Counted from the first letter of the stretch, positions 7,992 to 16,903 are shown. The stretch is 64,000 bases of DNA from Aromatoleum diolicum (GCF_012910955.1 NZ_WTVQ01000021.1:18651-82650); one strand, 5' to 3'. The notes: generated from the letters alone by a model not told the origin. Translations and numbers: made by a program.

Positions 7992-8771
7992 TTATACCCC
8001 CAAGTGTTTCTGGATGAGTTCGGGATTATTACGCACCTCCTCGCTGGGGCCGTCGAACACCACCTGGCCCTTGACGAGGATCATCGAGCGGTCGGTCACC
8101 GCGGTCACCGCTGCGTGGTTCTTGTCGACGACCACGGTGGCGATGCCGCTGTCGCGGATCTCGCGGATCACGCGCCAGATCTCGCGCACGATCAGCGGCG
8201 CCAGGCCTTCGGTGGCCTCGTCGAGGATCAAGAGGTCCGGGTTGGTCATCAGCGCGCGGCCGATGGTGAGCATCTGCTGCTCGCCGCCCGAGAGCTGGCC
8301 GCCGCCGTTGGTGAGCCGTTCCGACAGGCGCGGGAAAGTCGCCATCACGCGCTCGAAGGTCCACTCGCGCTGCCCCTCGACGCCGGCGCGCGCCGCCATG
8401 ATCAGGTTCTCCTTCACCGTGAGGTTGGGGAAGATGCCGCGCCCTTCGGGCACGTAGGCGATGCCCAGGCGCGCGATCTTGTGCGTCGGCCCGCCGGTCA
8501 TGCGCTGGCCACGCACCAGCACGCCGCCCGCCTTGGGCGTCAGGAAGCCAAGCATGGTGCGGATCAGCGTGGTCTTGCCCATGCCGTTGCGCCCCATCAG
8601 GCCCAGCGCCTCGCCCTTGCGGATATTGAAATTGACGCCGTGCAGGATGTGGCTGGAGCCGTAATAGGTATGCAGGCCGATCGCTTCGAGCAGCATTTCG
8701 CGCGTGTCGGCGGCCGCGGCGGGGGCAGCAAGTGCCACTTCGTTCACTTTCAGCATCGACATGTCATTCAT
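7992..8771 (-). CDS. livF: Branched-chain-type ABC transporter ATPase LivF, benzoate uptake
   Basis: 259 residues from the ATG at 8771, which overlaps the livG stop (ATGAATGA) and follows GGCGGAGC; an upstream ATG at 8789 is possible. Walker A is GRNGMGKTT, the signature is LSGGEQQM and Walker B LLILDEATEGL, the latter two typical of LivF. It is the second nucleotide-binding subunit of a HAAT-family importer whose other four parts are encoded next to it. Location between benzoate-CoA ligase and box-pathway genes indicates that the imported compound is benzoate or a related aromatic acid rather than an amino acid. Confidence 0.88.
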   Translation of the reverse strand: MNDMSMLKVNEVALAAPAAAADTREMLLEAIGLHTYYGSSHILHGVNFNIRKGEALGLMGRNGMGKTTLIRTMLGFLTPKAGGVLVRGQRMTGGPTHKIARLGIAYVPEGRGIFPNLTVKENLIMAARAGVEGQREWTFERVMATFPRLSERLTNGGGQLSGGEQQMLTIGRALMTNPDLLILDEATEGLAPLIVREIWRVIREIRDSGIATVVVDKNHAAVTAVTDRSMILVKGQVVFDGPSEEVRNNPELIQKHLGV

Positions 8772-9522
8772 GCTCCGCCTCATGTCCAAGATAGGCCTGC
8801 TGCACGTCCGGGCTGTTGCGGATCTGCTGCGGCGTGCCGGATTCCAGCACCTGGCCGTTGACCATCACGGTGATGCGGTCGGCGACCGCGAACACCGCGT
8901 CCATGTCGTGCTCGACCAGCAAGATCGCGCGCGTCGCCTTCAGGCGATTCAACAGCGTGACCATCTGCGCGGATTCGTCCGAACCCATGCCGGCTAGCGG
9001 CTCGTCGAGCAGCAGCACCTGGGCGTCGGTGGCGAGCACCATCGCGATCTCCAGTTGCCTTTGCTCGCCGTGCGACAGGGTGCCGGCGATGCGTTCCTCG
9101 CGCCCGGCAAGGCCGGCTTCCGCAATCGCGGCCCGTGCCCGTTCGACCGTATCGGCGAGGCGCAGTGCGTCGGCGAACAGCCGCCACGGCCGCGGGTTGC
9201 GCGATTGCGCGGCGAGGCGGCAGTTTTCCAGCACCGAGAACTTCGGGAAAATGTTGGTGCGCTGGTAGCTGCGGCCGATGCCGATCTTCGAACGCTGGTG
9301 CGAGCCGAGGCCGGTGATGTCCTCACCCTTGAAGCGGATCGTGCCTTCGGAGGGCGGCAGGTCGCCCGACAGCATGTTGATGCAGGTCGATTTGCCGGCA
9401 CCGTTGGGCCCCAGCAGGGCGTGCAGCACGCCGCGCTCGAGGCTCAGATTGACGTTGTGGTTCGCCGTCAGCCCGCCGAAACGGCGCGTCATGCCTTCGG
9501 CGGCGAGCAGAACTTCACTCAT
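8764..9522 (-). CDS. livG: Branched-chain-type ABC transporter ATPase LivG, benzoate uptake
   Basis: 252 residues with Walker A GPNGAGKST, signature LSHGEQRQLEIAM, Walker B VLLLDEPLAGMG and the LivG-type H-loop VEHDMDAVF. The LSHGEQ signature and the overall length are typical of LivG. Its start overlaps the livM stop by a few bases, so translation is coupled. GGGGGAAAGA precedes the ATG. It energises uptake together with LivF at the cytoplasmic face of the inner membrane. Confidence 0.9.
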   Translation of the reverse strand: MSEVLLAAEGMTRRFGGLTANHNVNLSLERGVLHALLGPNGAGKSTCINMLSGDLPPSEGTIRFKGEDITGLGSHQRSKIGIGRSYQRTNIFPKFSVLENCRLAAQSRNPRPWRLFADALRLADTVERARAAIAEAGLAGREERIAGTLSHGEQRQLEIAMVLATDAQVLLLDEPLAGMGSDESAQMVTLLNRLKATRAILLVEHDMDAVFAVADRITVMVNGQVLESGTPQQIRNSPDVQQAYLGHEAEHE

Positions 9523-10483
9523 TGGTCTTTCCCCCGTTGATGCGCGCCATGATGCGGGCCGGTGTCGCCGTCATGCCGCCGGGCATGAACAGCACCGCGG
9601 CGACGATGGTCACGCCCATCAGCAGCTGCCAGTGCTTGGTCATGCCGGTGAAGAGTTCCTGCAGGCCGACCAGCGCGACCGCCCCGGCGATGGCACCGGC
9701 AAGGTTGCCCATGCCGCCGAGAATCACCATCAGCAGCACGTCGCCGGACTTGTGCCAGGACAGGTATTCCGGCGTGACGAAGCCGAACAGCACCGCGTAC
9801 AGGAAACCGGCCAGCCCCGCCAGGGCGCCGGCGAGCGTGAAGGCGGCGAGCTTGTAGCGGAAGGTCGCGTAGCCCAGCGACAGCATGCGGTGCTCGTTGC
9901 TGCGGATGCCGACCAGCACGCGGCCGAAGGGCGAGCGCAGCACCAGCTTCAGCAGGCCATACACGAACAGCATCGCGCCGGCGACGAAGTAGTACAGGTG
10001 CAGCGGCTCGTTGAGGTCGAACGGCGCCCAGCCGGCGATCGCCGCATCCGGCTTGAAGTTCAGATAGATGCCGTCCGAGCCGCCGCCGAGCGGCGTGTCG
10101 TGGAACACGTAATAGGCCATCTGCGCGAACGCCAGCGTCACCATGATGAAATAGATGCCCTTGGTGCGCAGCACGAAGAGCCCGATCACGAAGGCGACGA
10201 GCGCGGCAGCGGCGACCGATACCGGCAGCGCCAGCCACAGGCTCGCCGGGTCGTACTTCGGCGTCACCAGCGCCACCGCATAGGCGGCGACGCCGAAGTA
10301 GGCCGCGTGGCCGAAGCTCACCAGGCCGGTGAAACCGACCAGCAGGTCGAGGCTCATCGCGAAGATCGCAAGAATCAGGACTTTCGCCAGCATCTCGGTG
10401 TAAAAGCCCGAACCGAAAACCGGGAAGGCCAGCACCGCGGCGAGCACCGCCAGCTTGAAGATTGTCGAAACACGGGAATTCAT
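9515..10483 (-). CDS. livM: Branched-chain-type ABC permease LivM, benzoate uptake
   Basis: 322 residues, strongly hydrophobic with about eight to ten membrane spans and the conserved LDLLVGFTGLVSFGHAAYFGVGAY-like region (here with FGVAAY) of LivM permeases. The start at 10483 (MNSRVSTIF) is five bases after the livH stop; a longer frame reading back to 11113 is an artefact of overlapping livH. A second landmark is EHRMLSLGY, the EAA-like loop contacting the ATPase. It pairs with LivH to form the translocation channel. Confidence 0.9.
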   Translation of the reverse strand: MNSRVSTIFKLAVLAAVLAFPVFGSGFYTEMLAKVLILAIFAMSLDLLVGFTGLVSFGHAAYFGVAAYAVALVTPKYDPASLWLALPVSVAAAALVAFVIGLFVLRTKGIYFIMVTLAFAQMAYYVFHDTPLGGGSDGIYLNFKPDAAIAGWAPFDLNEPLHLYYFVAGAMLFVYGLLKLVLRSPFGRVLVGIRSNEHRMLSLGYATFRYKLAAFTLAGALAGLAGFLYAVLFGFVTPEYLSWHKSGDVLLMVILGGMGNLAGAIAGAVALVGLQELFTGMTKHWQLLMGVTIVAAVLFMPGGMTATPARIMARINGGKTNE

Positions 10484-10488
10484 GATTC

Positions 10489-11355
10489 TTACCCCTTCCT
10501 GAAGATGCCTTCCGGGCGCCACAGCAGCACCACGGCCATCACCAGATAGACCATCAGGCCGGCGAGATCCGGCAGCAGCACCTTGCCGAAGGTGTCGGCA
10601 AAACCGATCAGCAGCGCCGCGACCAGCGCGCCCCATACCGAGCCGACGCCGCCGATGACGACGATGACGAAGGAAATGATCAGCACGCTCGAACCCATGC
10701 CCGGATAGACGGAGGAGATCGGCGCGGCGAGCATGCCGGCGAGCGCGGCGAGCGCGACGCCGAGCGCGAACACGGTGCGGTACAGCACGTTGATGTCGAT
10801 GCCGAGCGCCTTGACCATGTCGCGGTCGTGGCTGCCGGCGCGGATCATCATGCCCAGGCGGGTGCGCTGGATCAGGTAGTACAGCCCGCCGGCGAGCGCC
10901 AGACAGACGACCGAGATCACCAGGCGATACACCGGATAGCTGAGGTTGTCGGACAGCGGGATCGACGCCGAGAAGATCGCGGGAATCGCCACGCCATGCA
11001 CGTCGTCGCCGACCGCGAGACTGCGCAACTCCTCGAAGATCAGGATCAGGCCGTAGGTCAGCAGCACCTGCTCGAGGTGGTCGCGCTTGTACAGATGCGA
11101 GAACAGTAGCCATTCGAGCAGCGCGCCGAAGGCGAATGCGAGCGGCACGCCGAGCGCGATCGACAGCATCAGGTTGCCCGTCATGCTGGTGAGCGCGAAC
11201 GCGAGGTAGGCGCCGATCATGTAGAAACTGCCGTGCGCCAGATTGATGATGCCCATGATGCCGAACACCAGCGTCAGGCCGCTGGCCACCAGGAACAGCA
11301 GCAGGCCGTACTGCAGCGAGTTCAGCACCTGGATCAGGAAGGATACGAAATCCAT
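10489..11355 (-). CDS. livH: Branched-chain-type ABC permease LivH, benzoate uptake
   Basis: 288 residues, LivH family. FGIMGIINLAHGSFYMIGAY near residues 30-50 is the family hallmark, followed by multiple transmembrane segments, the cytoplasmic loop RAGSHDRDMVKALGID, and the conserved terminal VLLWRPEGIFRKG. GGGGAAGACTC precedes the ATG at 11355. First permease of the transporter, 75 bases after livK. Confidence 0.9.
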   Translation of the reverse strand: MDFVSFLIQVLNSLQYGLLLFLVASGLTLVFGIMGIINLAHGSFYMIGAYLAFALTSMTGNLMLSIALGVPLAFAFGALLEWLLFSHLYKRDHLEQVLLTYGLILIFEELRSLAVGDDVHGVAIPAIFSASIPLSDNLSYPVYRLVISVVCLALAGGLYYLIQRTRLGMMIRAGSHDRDMVKALGIDINVLYRTVFALGVALAALAGMLAAPISSVYPGMGSSVLIISFVIVVIGGVGSVWGALVAALLIGFADTFGKVLLPDLAGLMVYLVMAVVLLWRPEGIFRKG

Positions 11356-11430
11356 GAGTCTTCCCCTCCGGGCGCCCTTGCGGGCGTCCGGATACGTAAG
11401 GATTGAAGCGGATGGAAGGACTGCGGAGGC

Positions 11431-12624
11431 TTACATGCGGCAGCCGCGTGCGGGGTCGGCGAGGGCCTTCTCCGCGACGCCGACGAGCTTGTTCTCGCGA
11501 CCTTCGACCTTGCGCAGGTAGATGTCCTGCACCGGGTTGTGCGCCTTCGACAGCGTGAAGGCGCCGCGCGGACTGTCGACCTTCGCCGTTTCCATCGCCT
11601 TGGCTACGACCTCCTTGTCGAACTTGCCGCCCTTCAGGCCTTCGAGACCGGTCTTCAACATCTGCGCCGCGTCATAGCCCTGCACCGCATATACGTCCGG
11701 CTGCGCCTTGTAGGCCAGCGCGTAGGCCTTGCGGAAGGCCTGGTCCTTCGGGTTGGTCAGGTTGTCGGCGTAGTGCAGCGTGGTCATCAGCCCCTCGCCC
11801 GAGCCGCCCATCGCGTCGATCGTGCCGTCGGTGAGGAAGCCCGAGCCGTACAGCGGGATGCTCTTCTTCAGCCCGGCCGCGTCGTAGTCCTTGACGAACT
11901 TGACCGCGCCACCGCCGGCGAAGAACACGAACACCGCGTCCGGCTTGAGCGACGCGATCTCGGTCAGGAAGGGCTGGAACTCGACGTTCGGGAAGGGCAG
12001 GTAGAGTTCCTTCGCAATCTTGCCGCCGGCCTTCTCGAAGGCTTCCTTGAAGCCCGCCACCGACTGCTCGCCGAAGGAGTACTTCCAGGTCACCGTGACG
12101 ACGTTCTTGTGGCCGCGATCGGCGACGATCTTGCCCATCGCGTAGGCCGGTTGCCATGCCGAGAAGGAGCTGCGGAACACGTTCGGCGCGCACAGCGGGC
12201 CGGTCAGTTCGTCGGCGCCGGCGTTGGGGATGATCAGCAGCGTCTTGTTGTCGCGCGCAACCTTGGCCATCGCCAGCGCGACGCCCGAATGCACGGTGCC
12301 GACCAGTACATCGACCTGGTCGCGCTTGATCAGCTTGCTGGCGTTTTCGGTGGCCTTCGACGGATCGGACTCGTCATCGACGACGAAGTACTCGATCTCG
12401 TGCCCGCCAAGCTTGCCGCCATTCTCGGTGACATACTGCTTGAAGCCATTGGTGATCGCGTTGCCGAGCGACGCGTAGGTGCCGGTGTAGGGCAGCATGA
12501 GGCCGACCTTGACCTTGTCGGCGGCCTGCGCGGCGAAGGCGCCGAGCGCCGGAATCACGGCGGCGAGCGCCAAGGCGATGGTCTTGCGGACGATGCGGCG
12601 GACTTGCGGTTGCGTCTGCTTCAT
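11431..12624 (-). CDS. livK: Periplasmic benzoate-binding protein, LivK type
   Basis: 397 residues. A signal peptide with a basic N-terminus, a long hydrophobic core and an AQA-A cleavage site precedes DKVKVGLMLPYTGTYASLG, the start of type I periplasmic binding proteins (Peripla_BP_6). VGTVHSGVALAMAKVARD and the hinge region NVVTVTWKYSFGEQSVAGF fit ligand-binding proteins for aromatic acids seen beside benzoyl-CoA genes. GGAGGAGACACC precedes the ATG at 12624. It would capture benzoate in the periplasm and deliver it to LivHM. Substrate is inferred from context. Confidence 0.88.
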   Translation of the reverse strand: MKQTQPQVRRIVRKTIALALAAVIPALGAFAAQAADKVKVGLMLPYTGTYASLGNAITNGFKQYVTENGGKLGGHEIEYFVVDDESDPSKATENASKLIKRDQVDVLVGTVHSGVALAMAKVARDNKTLLIIPNAGADELTGPLCAPNVFRSSFSAWQPAYAMGKIVADRGHKNVVTVTWKYSFGEQSVAGFKEAFEKAGGKIAKELYLPFPNVEFQPFLTEIASLKPDAVFVFFAGGGAVKFVKDYDAAGLKKSIPLYGSGFLTDGTIDAMGGSGEGLMTTLHYADNLTNPKDQAFRKAYALAYKAQPDVYAVQGYDAAQMLKTGLEGLKGGKFDKEVVAKAMETAKVDSPRGAFTLSKAHNPVQDIYLRKVEGRENKLVGVAEKALADPARGCRM

Positions 12625-12681
12625 GGTGTCTCCTCCAGTTGTATTGTCGGGGTCGATGCCCCGTGGATAGATTACGGCGAT

Positions 12682-14274
12682 TCAGCGGCCCGCGCCCAGC
12701 GCACGCAGCTTGAAACGCTGGATTTTTCCGGTCGCGGTCTTCGGCAGCTCGTCGACGAACTCCATCCAGCGCGGGTACTTGTAGGGGGCGAGGTGCGCCT
12801 TGACGTGCGCCTTGATCTCGTCGGCCAGTTGTTCCGACGGATGGACGCCGGGCTTCAACACGATGAAAGCCTTGGGCTTGATCAGGCGCTCGTCGTCCTC
12901 GTGGCCGACCACCGCCGCTTCGAGGATCGACGGGTGCTGGATCAGGCAGGATTCGACTTCGATCGGCGACACGTAGATGCCGCTGACCTTGAGCATGTCG
13001 TCGTTGCGCCCGGCATAGACGTAGTAGCCGTCGGCGTTGCGCGAATACTTGTCGCCGCTGCGCGTCCACGGCCCCTGGAAGGTCGCGCGGGTCTTCTCGC
13101 GATTGTTCCAGTACATGACGGCGCTGGTGGGGCCGGAGATCTGCAGTTCGCCCGGCTCGTCGGCACCTTCGACGACATTGCCTTCGTCATCGACGAGGCG
13201 CACCTGGTAGCCCGGCACCGGCTTGCCGGTGGTGCCGTAGTGCACGTCGCCGGGGCGGTTCGACAGGAAGATGTGCAGCATTTCGGTGGAGCCGATGCCG
13301 TCGAGAATCTCGACGCCGAAGTGCTCGGTCCAGCGCCGGCCGATGTCCTCGGGCAGCGCTTCGCCGGCCGAGGTGCACATGCGGATCGCCAGCTCGTCGC
13401 GCTTCGGGCAGTCGGCATCGGCGAGCATCGACGCGTACAGCGTCGGCACGCCGTAGAAGATCGTCGGCTTGTGTTCGCGCAGGCGCTTGAAGGCCGCGGC
13501 GGGCGTCGGCCGTTCGGCCATCAGCACCGCAGTGGCGCCCGCCGCGAGCGGGAAGGTCAGGCCGTTGCCGAGGCCGTAGGCGAAGAAGAGCTTCGCCGCC
13601 GAATACACGATGTCGTCCTCGCGAATGCCGAGAATCGGCCTGGCGTACAGTTCGGCGGTGTGGATCAGGCTCGAATGGATGTGCACGGTGCCCTTCGGCG
13701 CGCCGGTCGAGCCCGAGGAGTAGAGCCAGAAACAGGGGTCGTCGCAGGTGGTCGGCACGGCTTCGAAGCGGTCGGAGGCGGCTGCCATGAGGCCCGCCAG
13801 CGCGTTGTCACCGGCGCCGCCGGCGACGATGACGCGTTCGAGCGTCTCCACCTTGCCGAGCAGCGCGGCGAAGGTGTCGTACAGCGGCGCCGACACGACG
13901 GCGATGCGCGCACGGCTGTCGGTGAGCATGTATTCGTAGTCGGACGGGGTCAGCAGGGTGTTGACCGCGATCGGCACGACGCCGGCCTTGATCGCGCCGA
14001 GGAACACGGCGGGAAAGTCGATGCAGTCATGCACGCACATCAGGATGCGCTGTTCGCGCAGGATGCCGAGGGTGCCGAGGGCGTTGGCGAAGCGGTTCGC
14101 GCGCGCGGCGAGCTCGTCGTAGCTGTAGCGGCCGTTGTCGTCGATGTAGGCGATCTTCGCGCCGCGGCCGGCGGCAAGGTTGCGACCGATGAGGTCGTCG
14201 GCCGCGTTGTATTGGCGCGGCAGGGTGATCTGGGGCGGACTGGTGCTGTGGTCCGCTGCGCTCAGCGTGGTCAT
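12682..14274 (-). CDS. bclA: Benzoate-CoA ligase
   Basis: 530 residues, ANL superfamily AMP-forming ligase. The phosphate-binding motif is YSSGSTGAPKGTVHIHSSL, followed by GVPTLYASML, the adenine motif and the hinge region TGDKYSRNADGYYVYAGRND; the C-terminal lysine lies in TATGKIQRF. Length and these variants match benzoate-CoA ligases (BclA). It makes benzoyl-CoA, the entry point for both the aerobic BoxAB and the anaerobic BzdNOPQ routes, from benzoate, ATP and CoA in the cytoplasm. The start at 14274 follows GGAGGAATACGCA; an in-frame ATG at 14313 is less well placed. Some activity on fluorobenzoates or other ring acids is possible. Confidence 0.9.
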   Translation of the reverse strand: MTTLSAADHSTSPPQITLPRQYNAADDLIGRNLAAGRGAKIAYIDDNGRYSYDELAARANRFANALGTLGILREQRILMCVHDCIDFPAVFLGAIKAGVVPIAVNTLLTPSDYEYMLTDSRARIAVVSAPLYDTFAALLGKVETLERVIVAGGAGDNALAGLMAAASDRFEAVPTTCDDPCFWLYSSGSTGAPKGTVHIHSSLIHTAELYARPILGIREDDIVYSAAKLFFAYGLGNGLTFPLAAGATAVLMAERPTPAAAFKRLREHKPTIFYGVPTLYASMLADADCPKRDELAIRMCTSAGEALPEDIGRRWTEHFGVEILDGIGSTEMLHIFLSNRPGDVHYGTTGKPVPGYQVRLVDDEGNVVEGADEPGELQISGPTSAVMYWNNREKTRATFQGPWTRSGDKYSRNADGYYVYAGRNDDMLKVSGIYVSPIEVESCLIQHPSILEAAVVGHEDDERLIKPKAFIVLKPGVHPSEQLADEIKAHVKAHLAPYKYPRWMEFVDELPKTATGKIQRFKLRALGAGR

Positions 14275-14388
14275 TGCGTATTCCTCCGTTGGTCCGGTCG
14301 GTGCCGGGGGCATTCGTTGCCGGTCTTGTGCCGGCGCTGTTCGATTACGGGGTGCTGTTACGTTTCAAGAAAATCGGGGATGGAACCC

Positions 14389-14464
14389 GCCCCCGTCGGG
14401 AGGCATTCCGCGCCTCGTTGGCGCGCGGCGGACGCCTCGGCACGAAATGCCTCCCGACGGGGGC
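14389..14464. repeat. 76-base inverted repeat upstream of the benzoate-CoA ligase gene
   Basis: The 19-base arms GCCCCCGTCGGGAGGCATT (14389-14407) and its exact complement (14446-14464) flank a 38-base GC-rich loop with its own pairing potential. It fills part of the 235-base gap between the DUF4863 gene and bclA. On the mRNA it would form a very stable stem, which may dampen read-through, or it may be a REP/MITE-like element. No T-run follows it. Confidence 0.8.
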
Positions 14465-14509
14465 TGCGCCGTGCCGATTCATGGCGTCGTGCTGCTACGG
14501 ACATGTTTT

Positions 14510-14977
14510 TTACTGGCGCGTGAACTCGATCGCGCCCTGCGGCAGCAGATACAGCACGTAGGCGCGGCCGTCGCTGACCGTCGGGCGGTGCACGCTGCCC
14601 GGTCCGTAGACGAACCAGCCCGCGCCGTGGCCGTCGAATTTCGCGTCGCCCGCGAGCGGTATGATCATGTCGATCTCGCCGTTCGGGTGCGCATGCTGTG
14701 GGCCGACGAGGTCGGCCATCTCGACGACGTCGACGCTGAAGTCGTGGATCTCGGCACAGGGCTTGATGACGCGACCGAACTTGATGCCGCCGTGCTCGCG
14801 GTCGCACATCCAGCCGGCCGCGACCGCGTCGCGACAGGCCGCGGCGATGGCCTGGAACTCGGGGCCGTCGGCGGGGAAACGCTCATTGAGGAAGGAGGCG
14901 AGCTGGCCGTCGAGCGGCCGGCCGGCGATTGCGCCGGTAACCTCGGCGATCAGCGCCTGGAATTTTTCTGGCGTCAT
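14510..14977 (-). CDS. DUF4863 protein, 4-hydroxylaminobenzoate lyase-like cupin
   Basis: 155 residues. The N-terminal half is helical (ASFLNERFPADGPEF); the C-terminal half is a cupin-like barrel with HAHPNGEIDMIIPL and a WFVYGPGSVHRPTV strand pair. This corresponds to DUF4863, a family that includes PnbB-type 4-hydroxylaminobenzoate lyases. Homologues recur in box clusters, here between boxD and benzoate-CoA ligase in the same transcript. A role in handling a side product or a substituted benzoate is possible but unproven; no other nitroaromatic gene is present. Confidence 0.65.
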   Translation of the reverse strand: MTPEKFQALIAEVTGAIAGRPLDGQLASFLNERFPADGPEFQAIAAACRDAVAAGWMCDREHGGIKFGRVIKPCAEIHDFSVDVVEMADLVGPQHAHPNGEIDMIIPLAGDAKFDGHGAGWFVYGPGSVHRPTVSDGRAYVLYLLPQGAIEFTRQ

Positions 14978-15019
14978 GGTCTGTCTCTCTGTCGGAGTCG
15001 GGAGTGCTTTTTTTATAGT

Positions 15020-16597
15020 TCAGTTGCCGAGCAGCGCGGCATCGGCCGCGTCGCGCGACAGCGCTTCGAGCAGCGCCGGGCCGCCCTGCACCACGCAGCG
15101 GCGGTGGTACATCGCCAGTGCACGCAGACCGCCCAGTTCCTCGCCGCCACCGGCGCGCCCGGGGCCGCCGTGCAGGCAGGTGGGCATCACGTTGCCGTGC
15201 CCGGTGTGGTTTGCCCCGACCGCGGCATCGACGACCATCACGCGGCCGTGCAGATCCGCGATCGCCGGGACGAGTTCGCCGAGGAAGGCCGTGTCGCCGG
15301 AATACACCGACGCCACCAGCGAGCCGCGCCCGCGCCGCGCGATGGCGATCGCGTCGGCGGTGTCGGCATACTGGACAATCGTCGCAACCGGGCCGAACAC
15401 CTCGACGTCATGCACATGACGCGCGGCGAGACCCTTGTCGCAATACAGCAGCGTCGGCTGCACGAAGGCGGACATGGACGCACAGGCATCGACCGGCTCG
15501 AAGTCCGGATCGCCGCCGAACACCGTCTCGCATTCCTCGCGTAGTTTCGCCAGACCTTCGAAGGCCGCGGCCTGCTGCGCACGGCTGACCAGCGGGCCGA
15601 CACGCACGCCTTCGCTGCGCGGGTTGCCGACCTTGCAGCCGGCGAGCTTGCCTGCGACCGCGTCGGCGAGCGCCCGCGACACGCCGGACGGCGCCAGGAT
15701 GCGGCGGATCGCGGTGCATTTCTGCCCCGCCTTGATCGTCATCTCGCGCACGATCTCCTTCACCGCGAGATCGAACTCCGCGCTGCCGGGCTGCGCGTCG
15801 GGCCCCAGGATCGCGGAATTGACGCTGTCGGCCTCGATATTGATGCGTACCGAGTTGGCGACGACTTGCGGGTGCGTGCGCATGCGCGCCGCGGTGTCGG
15901 CCGAACCGGTAAAGGACACGACGTCGCACTCGCCAACGTGATCGAGCAGATCGCGCGCCGAGCCGCACACGATCGACAGCGCGCCTTGCGGCAGGATGCC
16001 CGCCTTGACGACGTCCTCGACCATGCGCTGGGTGAGCCACGCAGTCGGCGTCGCCGGCTTGATGAACACCGGCACGCCGGCGAGCAGCGCCGGGGCAGCC
16101 TTCTCCCACAGGCCCCAGGCCGGGAAGTTGAACGCGTTGATGAACACCGCGACACCGGTCAGCGGCATCAGGAAGTGCTGGCCCTGGAAGACGTCGGTCT
16201 TGGCCAGCGCGACGCGCGCCCCTTCCTTCAGATGGCGCGCGCCGCCGAGCGACTTGCCGGCGCGCACATAGCTTTTCAGCGTGAAGATCGCGCCATCGAT
16301 GTCGAACGCCGCATCGGCTTCGGTCGAGCCGGAGTTGCGCAGCGCGATGTCGAAATATTCTGCACGTTTGGCAGTCAACACTTCGGCGATCGCGCCGAGC
16401 ATCGCCGCCCGCGCTTCATATGTACTGGCGCGCAGCGCGGGGCCGCCGGTGCGCCGGGCGAACTCCAGCGCACGTGCCACATCGACGCCCTCGGACGACA
16501 CGCTGACCAGCACCTCGCCGGTGACCGGGTCCGTCAGCGCAATGCCTTCGCCGGCGCCTTCGACCCATTGTCCGTATACATGATTGGCCAGTTTCAC
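15020..16597 (-). CDS. boxD: 3,4-dehydroadipyl-CoA semialdehyde dehydrogenase BoxD
   Basis: 525 residues, aldehyde dehydrogenase superfamily, PaaZ/BoxD branch. NAFNFPAWGLWEKAAPALLAG binds the cofactor region, EADSVNSAI holds the general base and AGQKCTAIRR the catalytic cysteine. It oxidises the semialdehyde released by BoxC to 3,4-dehydroadipyl-CoA, NADP-linked in characterised enzymes. The GTG at 16597 was chosen because GAGGAGACAAG precedes it and MKLANHVYGQW is the expected family start; ATGs further upstream have no ribosome site. First gene of the long minus-strand operon and divergent from boxR, with which it shares a 320-base regulatory region. Confidence 0.9.
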   Translation of the reverse strand: MKLANHVYGQWVEGAGEGIALTDPVTGEVLVSVSSEGVDVARALEFARRTGGPALRASTYEARAAMLGAIAEVLTAKRAEYFDIALRNSGSTEADAAFDIDGAIFTLKSYVRAGKSLGGARHLKEGARVALAKTDVFQGQHFLMPLTGVAVFINAFNFPAWGLWEKAAPALLAGVPVFIKPATPTAWLTQRMVEDVVKAGILPQGALSIVCGSARDLLDHVGECDVVSFTGSADTAARMRTHPQVVANSVRINIEADSVNSAILGPDAQPGSAEFDLAVKEIVREMTIKAGQKCTAIRRILAPSGVSRALADAVAGKLAGCKVGNPRSEGVRVGPLVSRAQQAAAFEGLAKLREECETVFGGDPDFEPVDACASMSAFVQPTLLYCDKGLAARHVHDVEVFGPVATIVQYADTADAIAIARRGRGSLVASVYSGDTAFLGELVPAIADLHGRVMVVDAAVGANHTGHGNVMPTCLHGGPGRAGGGEELGGLRALAMYHRRCVVQGGPALLEALSRDAADAALLGN

Positions 16598-16814
16598 CTT
16601 GTCTCCTCTGTGTTCCTGCATCGTGGTCTGCGCCCGATGCTGCGATTCGGCAGTCGCGCCTGCAGCGCAACCCTGTGGATATAGAATACACGCGCAAAAT
16701 CCTTCGTCAAGCACTTTACTTCCACTTTTTTTGATTTGCCGCGCATCAAGCTGCAGTTTGCGCCATTAGAAACCCATACAGCCCCGAATAACATGAACTA
16801 TTTATGAACTCTAG
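16598..16814. other. boxD side of the boxD-boxR intergenic region
   Basis: This 217-base segment holds the boxD leader and presumably its promoter. It is AT-richer than its surroundings and contains the direct repeat GTTCAT separated by five bases on the minus strand (near 16793-16809). I see no clear -35/-10 pair. Nothing gene-like is present. Confidence 0.4.
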
Positions 16815-16903
16815 TGCACTGCACAATGTAAAAACTGCACTTTAAGTGTTGACGTATCGAAATCGCTGCACTATTGTTCAACTCACCGATGCAGCCCGCT
16901 GCA
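16815..16903. promoter_or_regulatory. Cluster of TGCA boxes in the boxD-boxR regulatory region
   Basis: TGCA occurs at 16815, 16820, 16836, 16867, 16890 and 16900. The pair 16890/16900 has the TGCA-N6-TGCA spacing also found upstream of bzdN, and 16867-16870 lies inside the boxR promoter spacer. TGCA repeats are the known element of BoxR/BzdR, which leave DNA when benzoyl-CoA binds. The array therefore suggests BoxR autoregulation and control of the divergent boxD operon. Confidence 0.65.
16849..16877 (+). promoter_or_regulatory. boxR: Predicted sigma-70 promoter of boxR
   Basis: TTGACG (16849-16854), a 17-base spacer and TATTGT (16872-16877) form a good sigma-70 promoter ending 40 bases before the boxR ATG. 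One TGCA box sits in the spacer and two just downstream, where a bound repressor would block polymerase. Confidence 0.6.

Noticed and set aside
9515..11113. 532-codon livM with N-terminal extension
   Set aside because: The first 210 codons are livH read in another frame; the real LivM start is the ATG at 10483.
11539..14523. Plus-strand open frame of 994 codons across livK and the ligase gene
   Set aside because: Opposes two clear minus-strand genes with full motifs; no domain and an Arg/Val-rich composition typical of shadow frames.
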